From: Saccharophagus degradans 2-40
Lineage (GTDB): Bacteria; Pseudomonadota; Gammaproteobacteria; Pseudomonadales; Cellvibrionaceae
Direction: 5' to 3'
DNA: 64,000 nucleotides
Assembly: GCF_000013665.1 (NCBI RefSeq)
Contig: NC_007912.1
Coordinates: forward strand, 868,001 to 932,000
Shown here: positions 48,722 to 56,352 of the stretch, piece by piece
Layout of the letters: the number at the start of each line of letters is the position of its first letter
How positions within the stretch are numbered: position 1 is the first letter of the stretch
The notes under the pieces: model-generated
What the model saw: the letters and a program-made list of their open reading frames with translations, nothing else
What the model was told of the DNA's origin: nothing
Databases searched by the model: none
Made by a program: the position numbers and the translations under genes

Positions 48722-49141
48722 TTACTGTGGTTGTTTATCAAAGGTTTTTACGCCTTCGGGAATGTTGAACCAATCTTGTTTTTCGCTAACCCATACGTGT
48801 ACGGTTGGTTTTATTATTCTAGTGTCGGATAAATTGCAGGGTTTAAGTTTTATTTTATCCGGTTCATCAGGGTTGTAATGATAAATTCTATTCCCGCAAG
48901 ACGGACAAAACTTGGCTGCGCTGATATTTCCGCTATCCGCTGAGCGGCTCCAATCTTTCATTAAACCGCTAAACTTAACGCTGCTAGCGTTTACCATTGC
49001 AGTGATACTAAATGCACTAGTGGATAATTTTTGACACTCCTTACAATGACAAGCAGCCACTAATAACGGTGGCTCAAGAAGATCATAAGTTACACCTCCA
49101 CATTGGCAAGCTCCTTTAATAGGGTAGGTAATATTGTCCAT
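48722..49141 (-). CDS. GFA/CENP-V-type zinc protein
   Basis: A 139-residue protein of the glutathione-dependent-formaldehyde-activating (GFA) family. Zinc ligands are visible: Cys12 and Cys14 (ACQCGGV), Cys31, Cys33 and Cys36 (CHCKECQ), and Cys79 and Cys82 (CPSCGNRIY). Length is normal. Most members have no proven reaction; glutathione-adduct chemistry is the usual guess. It lies directly upstream (by transcription) of the broken GNAT gene with about 75 bases between. Confidence 0.88.
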   Translation of the reverse strand: MDNITYPIKGACQCGGVTYDLLEPPLLVAACHCKECQKLSTSAFSITAMVNASSVKFSGLMKDWSRSADSGNISAAKFCPSCGNRIYHYNPDEPDKIKLKPCNLSDTRIIKPTVHVWVSEKQDWFNIPEGVKTFDKQPQ

Positions 49142-49369
49142 AATTAGCTCCGATGCTTAAAAATTAACTATCTGTCGCGGCTAGAATAGCACGAATCGAC
49201 AAAGCTAGATATTTCCCCGCCACTCACAAGCTTTATTTCTTACAGCTTATTTGAAGTTTATCCGTCACAACGTACAAGGTCTAAGCGTGTGCTTGGGGCG
49301 AGTTAAGCCTAAATCGTGCTAGTTTTATTTTTATTGCTAGAGATTTGAGTACGTCTGGCTCGCCTTCAC

Positions 49370-49690
49370 TAAGCCGAAAGAGCGCCTAGCCCGCTGTTTT
49401 CTCCTTCATTTCGTTCAGTTATTAAAAAGCGTTTTTTGCTTGCTTAATAAGCGCTTATCGTGTGGTTTGTGAATCTAAAGTCCATACATCTTTTTCTGGC
49501 ATGAACTTGTACACTTCTGCTTTTATAATTGGCTCTCTAATCTCGGTAGTTTTAATGTTTCGAATAACAACTACATCGCCGATCCGGTTGTTAGAAGTAA
49601 CCACGCTTATTAAACTCTCTTCAATAATCTCACCGGAGCCTTTTGTATCTCGCCCTCAAAAAGAAACGGTGCTTTGGATGTTGCTATAAA
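49370..49690 (-). pseudogene. Degraded paralogue of the 50550-50990 lipoprotein gene
   Basis: On the - strand this stretch translates into a diverged copy of the C-terminal two thirds of the candidate immunity lipoprotein at 50550-50990: G-R-D-T-K-G-S-G-E-I-I-E-E-S-L-I-S-V-V, DVVVIRNIKT, KAEVY, DVWTLDSQT and LIKQAKNAF. Several in-frame stops interrupt it (one before GRDTKGSG, one after LDSQTTR, two after KNAF). The signal peptide region is not recognisable. It is a dead duplicate, 0.9 kb downstream of the intact gene. Confidence 0.8.
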
Positions 49691-50153
49691 ACAACAGTGC
49701 ATATTCATTGGGTTGGCCGTTTACATATAGCGCCGCAAAAATATAAAACTAATAAAGTCAATAAGCTACGTTCTACAAGTTTGGTTAAAGATGTGTAGGG
49801 TGGGCACTGCCCACCAGGCACAAGGGAAAAGATGCATAACCTAGCAAAAATCACGCAACTATCAAGTAGGTCGGGTACGACAAAGCCACCATCCGACACA
49901 AGCCTAAAGCGAAGAGATGCAATTCAAGCTTGGTATTGACGGTCGAAAAAACAGAGAGTCAATACCCTCCCTTTTAGAGAAAGCAGGTACTAGCTTTGGC
50001 AGCCGTCTAAGCGATAGATTAAACTTTCAGTGCGTGATATACGAGAAATAGATTGTGGATTTTTGCATGCCACATAACCTTCAGCTTCAAGCGTTGTTTT
50101 TAACGCCTAGTTACCCAGTGCACCAATAGCTATACATGAAACAAACCAAACAA
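49691..50153. other. Non-coding region with rearranged REP-like halves
   Basis: About 460 bases without a supportable gene; a 64-codon frame here is just repeat sequence. It contains two REP-like halves (49795-49899). The rest shows nothing recognisable. Confidence 0.55.
49795..49899. repeat. REP-like halves in rearranged order
   Basis: The palindrome half (GGGTGGGCACTGCCCACC, 49798-49815, reading like the other copies on the - strand) comes first. The GTAGGTCGGGTACGAC...CCATCCGAC half (49866-49896, + orientation) comes second. The order and relative orientation differ from the other copies, so this is either two partial insertions or an internal inversion. Confidence 0.6.
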
Positions 50154-50435
50154 CTAGCACTGTGGGTAAAATATTCTAAACCGGCGCATTTTTTCTTTTG
50201 TGCCCGTATATTCAGCTAAAGCCATGGGCCAAAAAACGGAAGCCAAAATAAAATATAAGTTGCTAGAGTCGAATAGAATAGGGTCTGCATGAAGGGCTAT
50301 GGAATGAATAAGATTGGTTGTGCTCACAACAGCATAAATACTCAAAGGGATTGAGGTCAATGTTATAAATGTGAAGCCTAGTCTTGCTGTTTTCGGCGAC
50401 ATTAACGAATTACATAAGCATGTTTTTGGGTGCAT
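50154..50435 (-). CDS. Small two-helix membrane protein (doubtful)
   Basis: A 93-codon frame (82 if it starts at the internal MSPKTARLG) with two hydrophobic stretches (FTFITLTSIPLSIYAVV and LYFILASVFWPMALAEY) and a basic tail. No good ribosome site precedes either ATG. It could be a real small membrane protein or a decayed gene in this gene-poor stretch. Confidence 0.4.
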   Translation of the reverse strand: MHPKTCLCNSLMSPKTARLGFTFITLTSIPLSIYAVVSTTNLIHSIALHADPILFDSSNLYFILASVFWPMALAEYTGTKEKMRRFRIFYPQC

Positions 50436-50549
50436 ATACGAAATTTTTAACTGCAGCTTTATTAAGTTTTGTAGATTCAGCTTCGAGGGTGGAATTTTAA
50501 TTTATCGTTGAGGCCGCAGGTCGATTTCTATGGGGTAGGGGGGGAATGA

Positions 50550-50990
50550 TTAGTGCTGGCTCAGCCGGAAGTACTCTGTGCGAAGCCCTCCATTTTCTCC
50601 TTCTATTCGCTCTGTTATTAAAAAAGCGTTGTTTGCCTGTTTTATAAGCGTACGCTGTTTAGTTTGAGAGTCTAAAATCCAAACGTCTTCTTCATTCGTC
50701 GGAATGTATACTTCTGCCTTTATGGAACGTTCACCACTTTCATTTGATTGAACATTTCTAATAATAACTACATCGCTGAGTTGGTTATTTGTGGCAATTA
50801 CACTTATGAAGCTCTCCTCTATTATGTCACCCGAGCCTTTTGTATCCCACCCTCGAAGCGAAACTGTAACTTTAATATTAGTATGAAATACAGGGTTTAA
50901 AGTCGGGGAAGGATTTTCAGCATAAGCGCACCCAGTAATAGTTAAAATAAATAACTGGATAAATGTTAAGTACATATAAAAATGTTTCAT
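50550..50990 (-). CDS. Lipoprotein, candidate immunity partner of the gene at 50990
   Basis: A 146-residue lipoprotein from ATG 50990 (MKHFYMYLTF), with signal ending TITGC (Cys21). The frame is open further upstream, but there it overlaps the preceding gene. The mature part is a small beta-rich domain (VSLRGWDTKGSGDIIEESFISV, KAEVYIPTNEEDVWILDSQTKQRTLI) with no known family. Its ATG overlaps the stop of the upstream Cys/His protein gene (TAATG), so the two are translationally coupled. A periplasmic lipoprotein paired with a possible cell-wall amidase fits a toxin-immunity pair; this is inference. Confidence 0.75.
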   Translation of the reverse strand: MKHFYMYLTFIQLFILTITGCAYAENPSPTLNPVFHTNIKVTVSLRGWDTKGSGDIIEESFISVIATNNQLSDVVIIRNVQSNESGERSIKAEVYIPTNEEDVWILDSQTKQRTLIKQANNAFLITERIEGENGGLRTEYFRLSQH

Positions 50991-51634
50991 TACGCGCACT
51001 TCACCTCTGCAATATTTAGTAAGCTTTTTGAATTTGGTGGGGTGATAATTACTCCCGATAACCACGGAAACTGATTTAGAGGTATCGATGTGTAAAGACC
51101 GTTCGAGAACTCTCTATCCCAATGAGATTCGAACACTTTTCCGTAAGAATAAAGCCAGCAGTGGGTTCCACCTTTTGGAAGTCCAACACCAAACGGTATT
51201 AGCTTGAATTTATTATAATCTATCGTTACTTTTTCCGTTAGGGGTAAATAGCTCGTAACCTTATTCGGTGAGGGGCGGTAGTTTATAAGTTTGTGTGAGG
51301 TTGGTACTTTCCCAACACTATAAGTACAGTTCCGCTTTACCTGATTATAGTAGCTGGCATTGTGCTCTCCTTTACCGTCAGATGGATGATTGACATCTGG
51401 GTTGTAATAAACGCCGTTCCAGTTATGAGTGTTGATTAGGTATCGAGCTAGCTCTGTCCCTTTATACCCAAGAGTACCTATCTTTTTAGCCACATCATGC
51501 AATCCTCGCTCTTTGAAAGCATGTTGGAGAACCCAAATTACCATGGTAATACAATCACTTGATTCATGATTTTGGTATTTTGCGGGAAATTCTTTCTTAA
51601 GCTGACTGCCTACGTGATTCGTACCGTTACTCAT
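50990..51634 (-). CDS. Putative Cys-His amidase/peptidase, possible toxin effector
   Basis: A 214-residue cytoplasmic-type protein (no signal peptide). An early Cys28 at a helix start (SSDCITMVIWVLQHAF) and a later His in a strand (GGTHCWLYSYGKVFESHWD, His158 and His171) follow the Cys-then-His order of NlpC/P60-like papain-fold amidases, including type VI secretion amidase effectors. I cannot assign it to a known Tae family. Length and lack of a signal fit an exported effector. The ATG has no clear ribosome site. It is coupled to the lipoprotein gene downstream, and a Rap1a/Tai-type immunity gene lies about 600 bases upstream. Confidence 0.62.
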   Translation of the reverse strand: MSNGTNHVGSQLKKEFPAKYQNHESSDCITMVIWVLQHAFKERGLHDVAKKIGTLGYKGTELARYLINTHNWNGVYYNPDVNHPSDGKGEHNASYYNQVKRNCTYSVGKVPTSHKLINYRPSPNKVTSYLPLTEKVTIDYNKFKLIPFGVGLPKGGTHCWLYSYGKVFESHWDREFSNGLYTSIPLNQFPWLSGVIITPPNSKSLLNIAEVKCA

Positions 51635-52229
51635 TATGTCAATAATTTTGTCGGTCGCTAGATGTGATATGGTTTTAGTTATCCTTGTACTTTCCTGATC
51701 ATTGAAATGATATCTACTTTCCCTATTAGATAATATAGAGAACCATATTAATAGTAGTTGACTTGATATTTCTTCGATGTAATTGAATTAAGTGACATCC
51801 CGTTAAAAATATGTGACTTAAGTCGGGTTGTTCTACCGGTGTATAGATTTAGTTAGGCTAGCGAAGATCTGCTAGTTTGAAAATAAGAGATTTAGTTGAT
51901 CTAATAGAAATATTAAATAGTTATCTAATAGATCGATTACGAAGCGTGTCTGCCATAGTTTGTTTTTTAGCAGAACAATTCTGCTTGTTCTTTTCTCAAA
52001 GTGAGCCAACCAAACTAAGTGTTCGAACAAAACCACACGTAGGCCGGATAAGGCAGAGCCGCCATCCGGCGCCTGTTTGAATCTATCCCTTTTGGGGAAA
52101 ACATAGCTCACAGTACGAAATTAAAATTAAAGGATTGGTGGGCGGTGCCCACCCTACGCGTTCTTTAAAAAGAGGGTTCAAAGAGTGCCTGTCTGACTTT
52201 CTACTTGTGGGTGAGCTTGGCGGGCCTTG
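51635..52229. other. Non-coding region with REP-like element
   Basis: About 600 bases without a convincing gene. It carries a full REP-like element (52030-52206). The frames of 67-79 codons seen here overlap that element and lack family features. Confidence 0.55.
52030..52206 (+). repeat. REP-like element, full copy 1
   Basis: Left palindrome GTAGGCCGGATAAGGC...GCCATCCGGC (52039-52070), about 70 bases of spacer (TTTGAATCTATCCCTT, TACGAAATTAAAATTAAAGG), right palindrome GGTGGGCGGTGCCCACC (52137-52153), then a tail ending GAGTGCCTGTCTGACTTTCTA. It is almost identical over about 175 bases to 52936-53115. Confidence 0.85.
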
Positions 52230-52691
52230 TTATGTTCTTGGGCAAGGGAAGTTTGCAATGGTGGACATAGCTAAAACTTCGTAAGCTTTAAACTGTAGTT
52301 TATCTTCATTTTCCAGCATCCACTTTACAGATATTGCTGCCATTTGGTTAATGGTAATTTCTTTAGGTACACAAAACATTTGCTTTCCTTTATGCTTTAG
52401 TGGCGAGAGTGCATTCGCCCCACCAAATCCAGAAAGAAATCCCACACAACTTGCGGCCCTTAGTGCCTCAGCACTGCTCAATAGCTCATTAAGTTCACCA
52501 ACCGTCACATCATCTTTATTCCCACTTGCAGCCAATTCTCGAGCCTTACCCAATATTATTTCAGGCTTATATTGAGCGATACCTTCCACTGCCTTACAGT
52601 TTTCAAGTAGTTCGTGACCATCACTAATTGCGTGAACTAAACCGACATTAGCGAATCCGACACATAGCAATAATTTTATTATAAAACGCAA
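52230..52691 (-). CDS. Rap1a/Tai-type immunity protein
   Basis: A 153-residue secreted protein from TTG 52691, chosen because AAGGA lies 8 bases upstream and a signal peptide follows directly (LRFIIKLLLCVGFANVGLVHA). The mature part has the Rap1a/Tai pattern: DGHELLENC near the start, a central Cys in ASCVGFLSGFGGANAL, FCVPKEITINQMAAISVKWML, and a final FPC. Known members (Rap1a, Tai4) sit in the periplasm and neutralise peptidoglycan amidases of type VI secretion systems. No cognate Tae4 gene is next to it; the Cys-His protein at 50990 is the nearest candidate. It may also be an orphan immunity gene. Confidence 0.85.
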   Translation of the reverse strand: MRFIIKLLLCVGFANVGLVHAISDGHELLENCKAVEGIAQYKPEIILGKARELAASGNKDDVTVGELNELLSSAEALRAASCVGFLSGFGGANALSPLKHKGKQMFCVPKEITINQMAAISVKWMLENEDKLQFKAYEVLAMSTIANFPCPRT

Positions 52692-52734
52692 AATACTTTC
52701 CTTATAATTGGGAACATAACATTGAAAAATATCA

Positions 52735-52915
52735 CATAGCCATACGTGGCTATATACCAAAATGCGGGCATTCTCTTCCCCACTTAATGCCTACATTATT
52801 AACGCGTTCAACAGTTGGAGCAAGTACATGATTTTGGTAAGTGAGCGTTGGTAGGGGGGATTTGAATTCTTAGGTCCGTGTCGCTGTGATCCTTATTCAA
52901 ATTAAATCAACAAGT
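52735..52915 (+). repeat. Left copy of a diverged direct repeat flanking the defence segment
   Basis: The sequence from about 52710 to 52850 (AACATTGAA, CTTAATGCCTACATTATTAACG, CAAG, GTTGGT) and 52855-52905 (TTTGAA ... GTCGCTG ... TTCAAATT) recurs in the same order and orientation at 57290-57430 and 57541-57590. Each copy lies just upstream of a - strand gene (the immunity gene here, the TIR-like gene there). Confidence 0.65.
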
Positions 52916-52935
52916 GCCTGTCACGTTTCGTGATC

Positions 52936-53115
52936 AAAACCACACGTAGGCCGGATAAGGCAGAGCCGCCATCCGGCGTCTGTTTGAATCTATCCCTTGT
53001 GGGGAAAAACATAGCTTACAGTACGAAATTAAAATTAAAGGATCGGTGGGCGGTGCCCACCCTGCGCGTTCTCTAAAAAGCGGGTTCAAAGAGTGCCTGT
53101 CTGACTTTCTACTTA
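52936..53115 (+). repeat. REP-like element, full copy 2
   Basis: Near-identical to 52030-52206, including both palindromes, the spacer and the tail GAGTGCCTGTCTGACTTTCTACTT. The high identity of these two copies against the diverged others suggests recent duplication or gene conversion. Confidence 0.85.
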
Positions 53116-53636
53116 TTTTGGTGAAGCTTTCTGCATTGGCTACTCTCCTTGTCATATCGGGCTTTTAGAAATAATTACACCTTCCGGATTGCCGTAAAGC
53201 AAGCCCAAGGATCTGCATTGCGCCACCCTGTACGTCAGATGAGACCTCCGTCAAGCTTGAGTGGTTTATTGTAAAGCGTATTTAAAAAGGTTGGGCTGTT
53301 AAGGCGTGTGTTCTCTCGGGGCTTTTGAGTTGTATGACTAAGTTGTATGACCGCCATTAGCTTACGGGCTTTGTTAGTTTTGATGAAAGGCTACGTTTAA
53401 AGTATACAAGGGTGGGCATTGCCAATCGTGGGCAAAAAACAATTACCAAGTAGGCCGGATAAGGCAAAGCCACCATCCGGCATCTCGTTCCACCAAGCTC
53501 CCAGTGGGGAAGCACATGGCTCAAAGTGCGAAATTATCATTAAAAAAACGGTGGGCAGTGCCCATCCTCGTGCACACTATAAAAGAGTTTTTCAATAAGT
53601 GTCAGTTAGGTATTGTCTCGCACATAGCGAATAACC
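53116..53636. other. Non-coding region with a third REP-like element
   Basis: About 520 bases with no recognisable gene. A diverged REP-like element occupies 53411-53575. The remainder shows no motif that I can name. Confidence 0.5.
53411..53575 (+). repeat. REP-like element, diverged copy
   Basis: GTAGGCCGGATAAGGC...ACCATCCGGC (53450-53481), GTGCGAAATTA, and GGTGGGCAGTGCCCATCC (53550-53567) keep the order and spacing of the full copies. An additional broken GGGTGGGCATTGCC half precedes it at 53411. Confidence 0.75.
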
Positions 53637-53960
53637 TTATTTAATAGGCGTTGGCCCCGCCGTATCCTTTCTTTTACGGCTAACTATTTGGCTTGCCAAG
53701 GTTACTAAATGTGTTTCGAAGTCATTTAACTTAAACTGTAATTTTGCTCCCCCAGCATCTGCTCGGGCTACTTCGAATTCTATTGCTTGGTGTACACATC
53801 CCAGCAACAATTGCGCACCTTGTCGCGTAGCGGCGGTAGACGCGTGTTCCATAGTTACCATAGATTGGCAAATAAAATCTAAGCTGTCTGCGGCCATGCA
53901 GAGCGTGTCCACTGGGTCTGATTGAATAATTGGGTTTACCATTTGGTTAGCTTGAGTCAT
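53637..53960 (-). CDS. Small hypothetical protein beside XRE regulator
   Basis: A 107-residue soluble protein, helical by composition, with regular Leu/Ala spacing (LDFICQSMVTMEHASTAATRQGAQLLLGCVHQAIEFEV) and a basic C-terminus. AAGGT lies before the ATG. It is divergent from the XRE regulator gene with 204 bases between, where the palindromic sites at 54065-54115 lie. It may be a target of that regulator. No family recognised. Confidence 0.65.
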   Translation of the reverse strand: MTQANQMVNPIIQSDPVDTLCMAADSLDFICQSMVTMEHASTAATRQGAQLLLGCVHQAIEFEVARADAGGAKLQFKLNDFETHLVTLASQIVSRKRKDTAGPTPIK

Positions 53961-54064
53961 AGAAATACCTTTTAATTAAAATCACCGCAGCTATCACGTA
54001 ACGCCAATAGCTATAAATTTACATAAGCCCCGCATAACTCTAATAACGAGCCCTACAATGCAGC

Positions 54065-54115
54065 TAGACTTATAAGTCTAAATATAGACGTGTGGTCTGT
54101 GTTTGTCTACTAGAC
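54065..54115. promoter_or_regulatory. Palindromic operator cluster for XRE regulator
   Basis: TAGACTTATAAGTCTA (54065-54080) is a perfect 16-bp palindrome. GTCTACTAGAC (54105-54115) is a second palindrome of the same half-site, with a further TAGAC at 54085-54089. The GACT...AGTC layout resembles the C-boxes bound by controller proteins of restriction-modification systems. The cluster lies 50-100 bases before the XRE start, as expected for autoregulation. Confidence 0.7.
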
Positions 54116-54164
54116 TATACCTTCCAATTCAATATCAGTAATCAATATTGAGGAGGGGGGAATC

Positions 54165-54410
54165 TTGCACACTAAAAATGATGATAAGCGAAAACCTAGC
54201 GAACAAATTTTGAGCGTTCTGGCGAAGAACGTAAAAACACTGAGGGTGAAGCGAAAGTTATCACAAGAGCAGTTAGGCGAGCTGTGCGATTTTCATCCAA
54301 CCTTTATAAGCATGATGGAGCGGAAGCAACGCAATGTAACAATTAGTACACTAGAAATTGTCGCACGTGCGCTAGAGGTTGAGGCTTTCCAGCTGCTAAT
54401 GGAGCAGTAA
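54165..54410 (+). CDS. XRE-family regulator, restriction-controller-like
   Basis: An 81-residue helix-turn-helix protein. The TTG start is supported by AGGAGG 8 bases upstream (54151-54156). The core (LAKNVKTLRVKRKLSQEQLGELCDFHPTFISMMERKQRNVTISTLEIVARALEV) resembles C proteins of restriction-modification systems (pattern I-S-x-x-E-R-x-x-R-N-x-T-I-x-x-L-E). No methylase or endonuclease gene follows within the window, so it is an orphan controller or a regulator of the neighbouring defence genes. The operator cluster upstream suggests self-regulation. Confidence 0.9.
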   Translation: MHTKNDDKRKPSEQILSVLAKNVKTLRVKRKLSQEQLGELCDFHPTFISMMERKQRNVTISTLEIVARALEVEAFQLLMEQ

Positions 54411-54570
54411 GAGGGCGCACTTTAAGTTGCTTGATTTAAATGGGGGCTAGCGAGGTTGGCGCTTTATAGTGCTATTGGCGTTCGCGTGTGCCACGTTATT
54501 GAGTGGGGAGGGGGGGATAATTACTCACGAAGAGTGACTGTCCTAATTTTGTTTAGAGGAGCCGGAGAAC

Positions 54571-54795
54571 TTACAAAAAGTGCCTGTCATAACTTTGTTC
54601 GCTGTGGTTTTTACTTTGAACATCCCAGAGTTTACTGAAATCCGTGTTGGAGCCTGTTGCGTCATTGAAACAATCTACAGTGATTATTTCAATTTCTTCA
54701 CTATCGCTTCTCATTCCCAGCAAATAAAGCATAGACTTAGTTTCAAAGTCTGAAGCTTTCTTGTTGTTTATTTCAGTATTTTTGAAAGTATACAA
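54571..54795 (-). pseudogene. N-terminal fragment of a defence-type gene, possibly nuclease
   Basis: A 74-codon frame from TTG 54795 (AGGAAG about 8 bases upstream). It looks like the start of a longer protein: DFETKSMLYLLGM, EEIEIITVDCFNDATGSNTDFSKLWDVQSKNH. The D...QxK arrangement (DVQSK) recalls the PD-(D/E)xK core of DUF4297/Cap4-type nucleases. The similarity breaks off after QSKNH, where a tail motif of the REP-like repeats (AGTGCCTGTC, 54580-54589) begins. Probably a truncated gene remnant; the family is tentative. Confidence 0.5.
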
Positions 54796-54922
54796 GTGGT
54801 TCTTCCTGATTTCTTAAGCTTCGATCTCTAGTAATGACTGTATTAAGCTAATAGCCTTGATCATCAGTAAATTGCGAGCGCAGCGAGTAATTTATCCGAG
54901 AGCTGCAACTTGCTATACCTAT

Positions 54923-55795
54923 CTAGTGCTCAACCTTAGCTATCCACTGAGTGTGCTCTCTTGAAAAGGCATTTTCCGCATCTCTAACGAATTCAGAGAA
55001 CAATTCGTCCGTATCTGGCTCAGTTATTTTACTCTCGATTATGCCGATTTCGTGCGCAGTTAGCGCATAAGCTGTACCAATTTCTTGAAACCGTTTTAAT
55101 TGCATCCATGCTGTTACGGAACCGGCAGCGACCACAAAAACTTCTGTAGGCCATATTTTCCATTCAGGGAATGCAATTCTTGATAGAACTAAGCCAACAG
55201 CAATTACTTGAAACATAACTAGCAATACGAAAAAAAAAGTGCTTCTTTTTTTATTATATTTTGATTTTTCTGCATACCAGTTTCTTTGCTCTCTAATTCT
55301 ACTTGCTAGATACAGTTGCCGTCTTTCAACAATTGGCTTTGCCCTTGTATCGCGCATAAATTGCGTAATTTGATCTCGCGCACAGTCATCTCCCCCAAGT
55401 AAATCACCAATTTGATTATTTGAAGATAAAATTCCCTCAAGTAAACGCCGAAAAATGTTATTTACTTCGCCGACAGATGATGTATCTAAAAAAGGATCAG
55501 CTCGCATCATGTATCGCCAAGTTGATGTTTTCACTGACTCAGCTACCGCTCGAGCGCTGTACCATGATTTTTCGTACCGTTTTGCAGCTATAAGTACTGA
55601 TATTCCAAGAGCTGCCAGAAATACGCCAGCGTTTACTAGCGAGTACAGAGCCGTTGGTACAGGATTTATTGCAAGTGCAGCACCCGTAATGAGAGTAACT
55701 ATATGCCACTGGAATGAGCTTAGATAAGCCGATTGTGCTTTAGCTGAGGCAGAATCTGCAGCTCTATATAAACCGGGATAATCCTGATGTTCCAA
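54923..55795 (-). CDS. SLATT-domain membrane effector
   Basis: A 290-residue inner-membrane protein from TTG 55795 (GAGG 7 bases upstream). Two hydrophobic hairpins give four membrane helices (about residues 29-70 and 183-235). The patterns YRAADSASAKAQSAYLSSFQW, W-Y-x-A-R-A-V-A-E-S-V-K-T-S-T-W-R-Y-M-M-R-A-D-P-F and the second hairpin with a following SLATT-like QLKRFQEIGTAYALTAHEIGIIE are those of SLATT domains (DUF4231-like). SLATT proteins are predicted pore-forming effectors of nucleotide-signal immunity. It begins 11 bases after the ThsB-like TIR stop, so the two are one transcription and probably one functional unit. Confidence 0.85.
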   Translation of the reverse strand: MEHQDYPGLYRAADSASAKAQSAYLSSFQWHIVTLITGAALAINPVPTALYSLVNAGVFLAALGISVLIAAKRYEKSWYSARAVAESVKTSTWRYMMRADPFLDTSSVGEVNNIFRRLLEGILSSNNQIGDLLGGDDCARDQITQFMRDTRAKPIVERRQLYLASRIREQRNWYAEKSKYNKKRSTFFFVLLVMFQVIAVGLVLSRIAFPEWKIWPTEVFVVAAGSVTAWMQLKRFQEIGTAYALTAHEIGIIESKITEPDTDELFSEFVRDAENAFSREHTQWIAKVEH

Positions 55796-55806
55796 ATGAA
55801 AGCCTC

Positions 55807-56199
55807 TTATCTTGTAGCTAAAGCTTGTAGATTAGCCTCGCTCCATGGGTGTACCTTTATGCCATTTTGGGATAAACAGTTAGGTATTTTTCCTTGGACA
55901 CCGTTAAGTCTGATTGCATAAACAGGCTTGCGCCTATCCAATGTCATTTGAACCTCATGTGGCACCCAATAGCTTTTCCAAGTATCAGCACCGACAAAAA
56001 CAATAGTTCTCGATGTTCCTGCTATACTTTTGGATATAGCTTGCTTAATTACGCTCTCATTTTCTGTTTGCCACCTTTTTAATAAATCTTTAACGCGGAA
56101 ATTGAGAGGTGTATATTGGGGATTTACCGCACGCCCCTTAACGGTAAGAACAACTCCGCGATCCTGTTCCTTGAAACTAAAAAAAACAACGTTTGGCAT
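55807..56199 (-). CDS. ThsB-like TIR-domain protein
   Basis: A 130-residue protein made of one TIR-like domain (DUF1863 type). It starts with NVVFFSFKEQDR and has SIAGTSRTIVFVGADTWKSYWVPHEVQMTLDRRKPVYAIRLNG, which match ThsB, the TIR sensor of Thoeris antiphage systems. Glu82 (PHEV) is the candidate NADase glutamate. AAGGAG precedes the ATG. ThsB enzymes make an ADP-ribose-type signal on infection. Here the partner would be the SLATT membrane protein instead of the usual ThsA. Confidence 0.85.
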   Translation of the reverse strand: MPNVVFFSFKEQDRGVVLTVKGRAVNPQYTPLNFRVKDLLKRWQTENESVIKQAISKSIAGTSRTIVFVGADTWKSYWVPHEVQMTLDRRKPVYAIRLNGVQGKIPNCLSQNGIKVHPWSEANLQALATR

Positions 56200-56352
56200 C
56201 TGTTATTATCTCCTTGTTTTGAGAGGGCCATTGGATTCTGTGATTGGTATAACGCCTGTAGCGCTTGCACGAATTGCGCAGTACTTTAGTGTGTGAAATT
56301 GAGCGTAGTAATTTAAGTCGGGTGGCTACATTTGTTAGGTGTTTTCTCGTAG

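Noticed and set aside
49705-49899. 64-codon frame on the - strand
   Set aside because: It lies largely inside REP-like repeat sequence and has no protein-like features.
51872-52111. Frames of 67-79 codons on both strands
   Set aside because: They overlap a REP-like element and lack ribosome sites or family motifs.
52934-53155. 73-codon frame on the - strand
   Set aside because: It is formed by the REP-like element and is similarly open in copy 1 by repeat identity only.
49142-53636. Integron cassette array with attC sites
   Set aside because: Small genes separated by repeats suggested it, but the repeats have REP-like rather than attC structure and no integrase is present.
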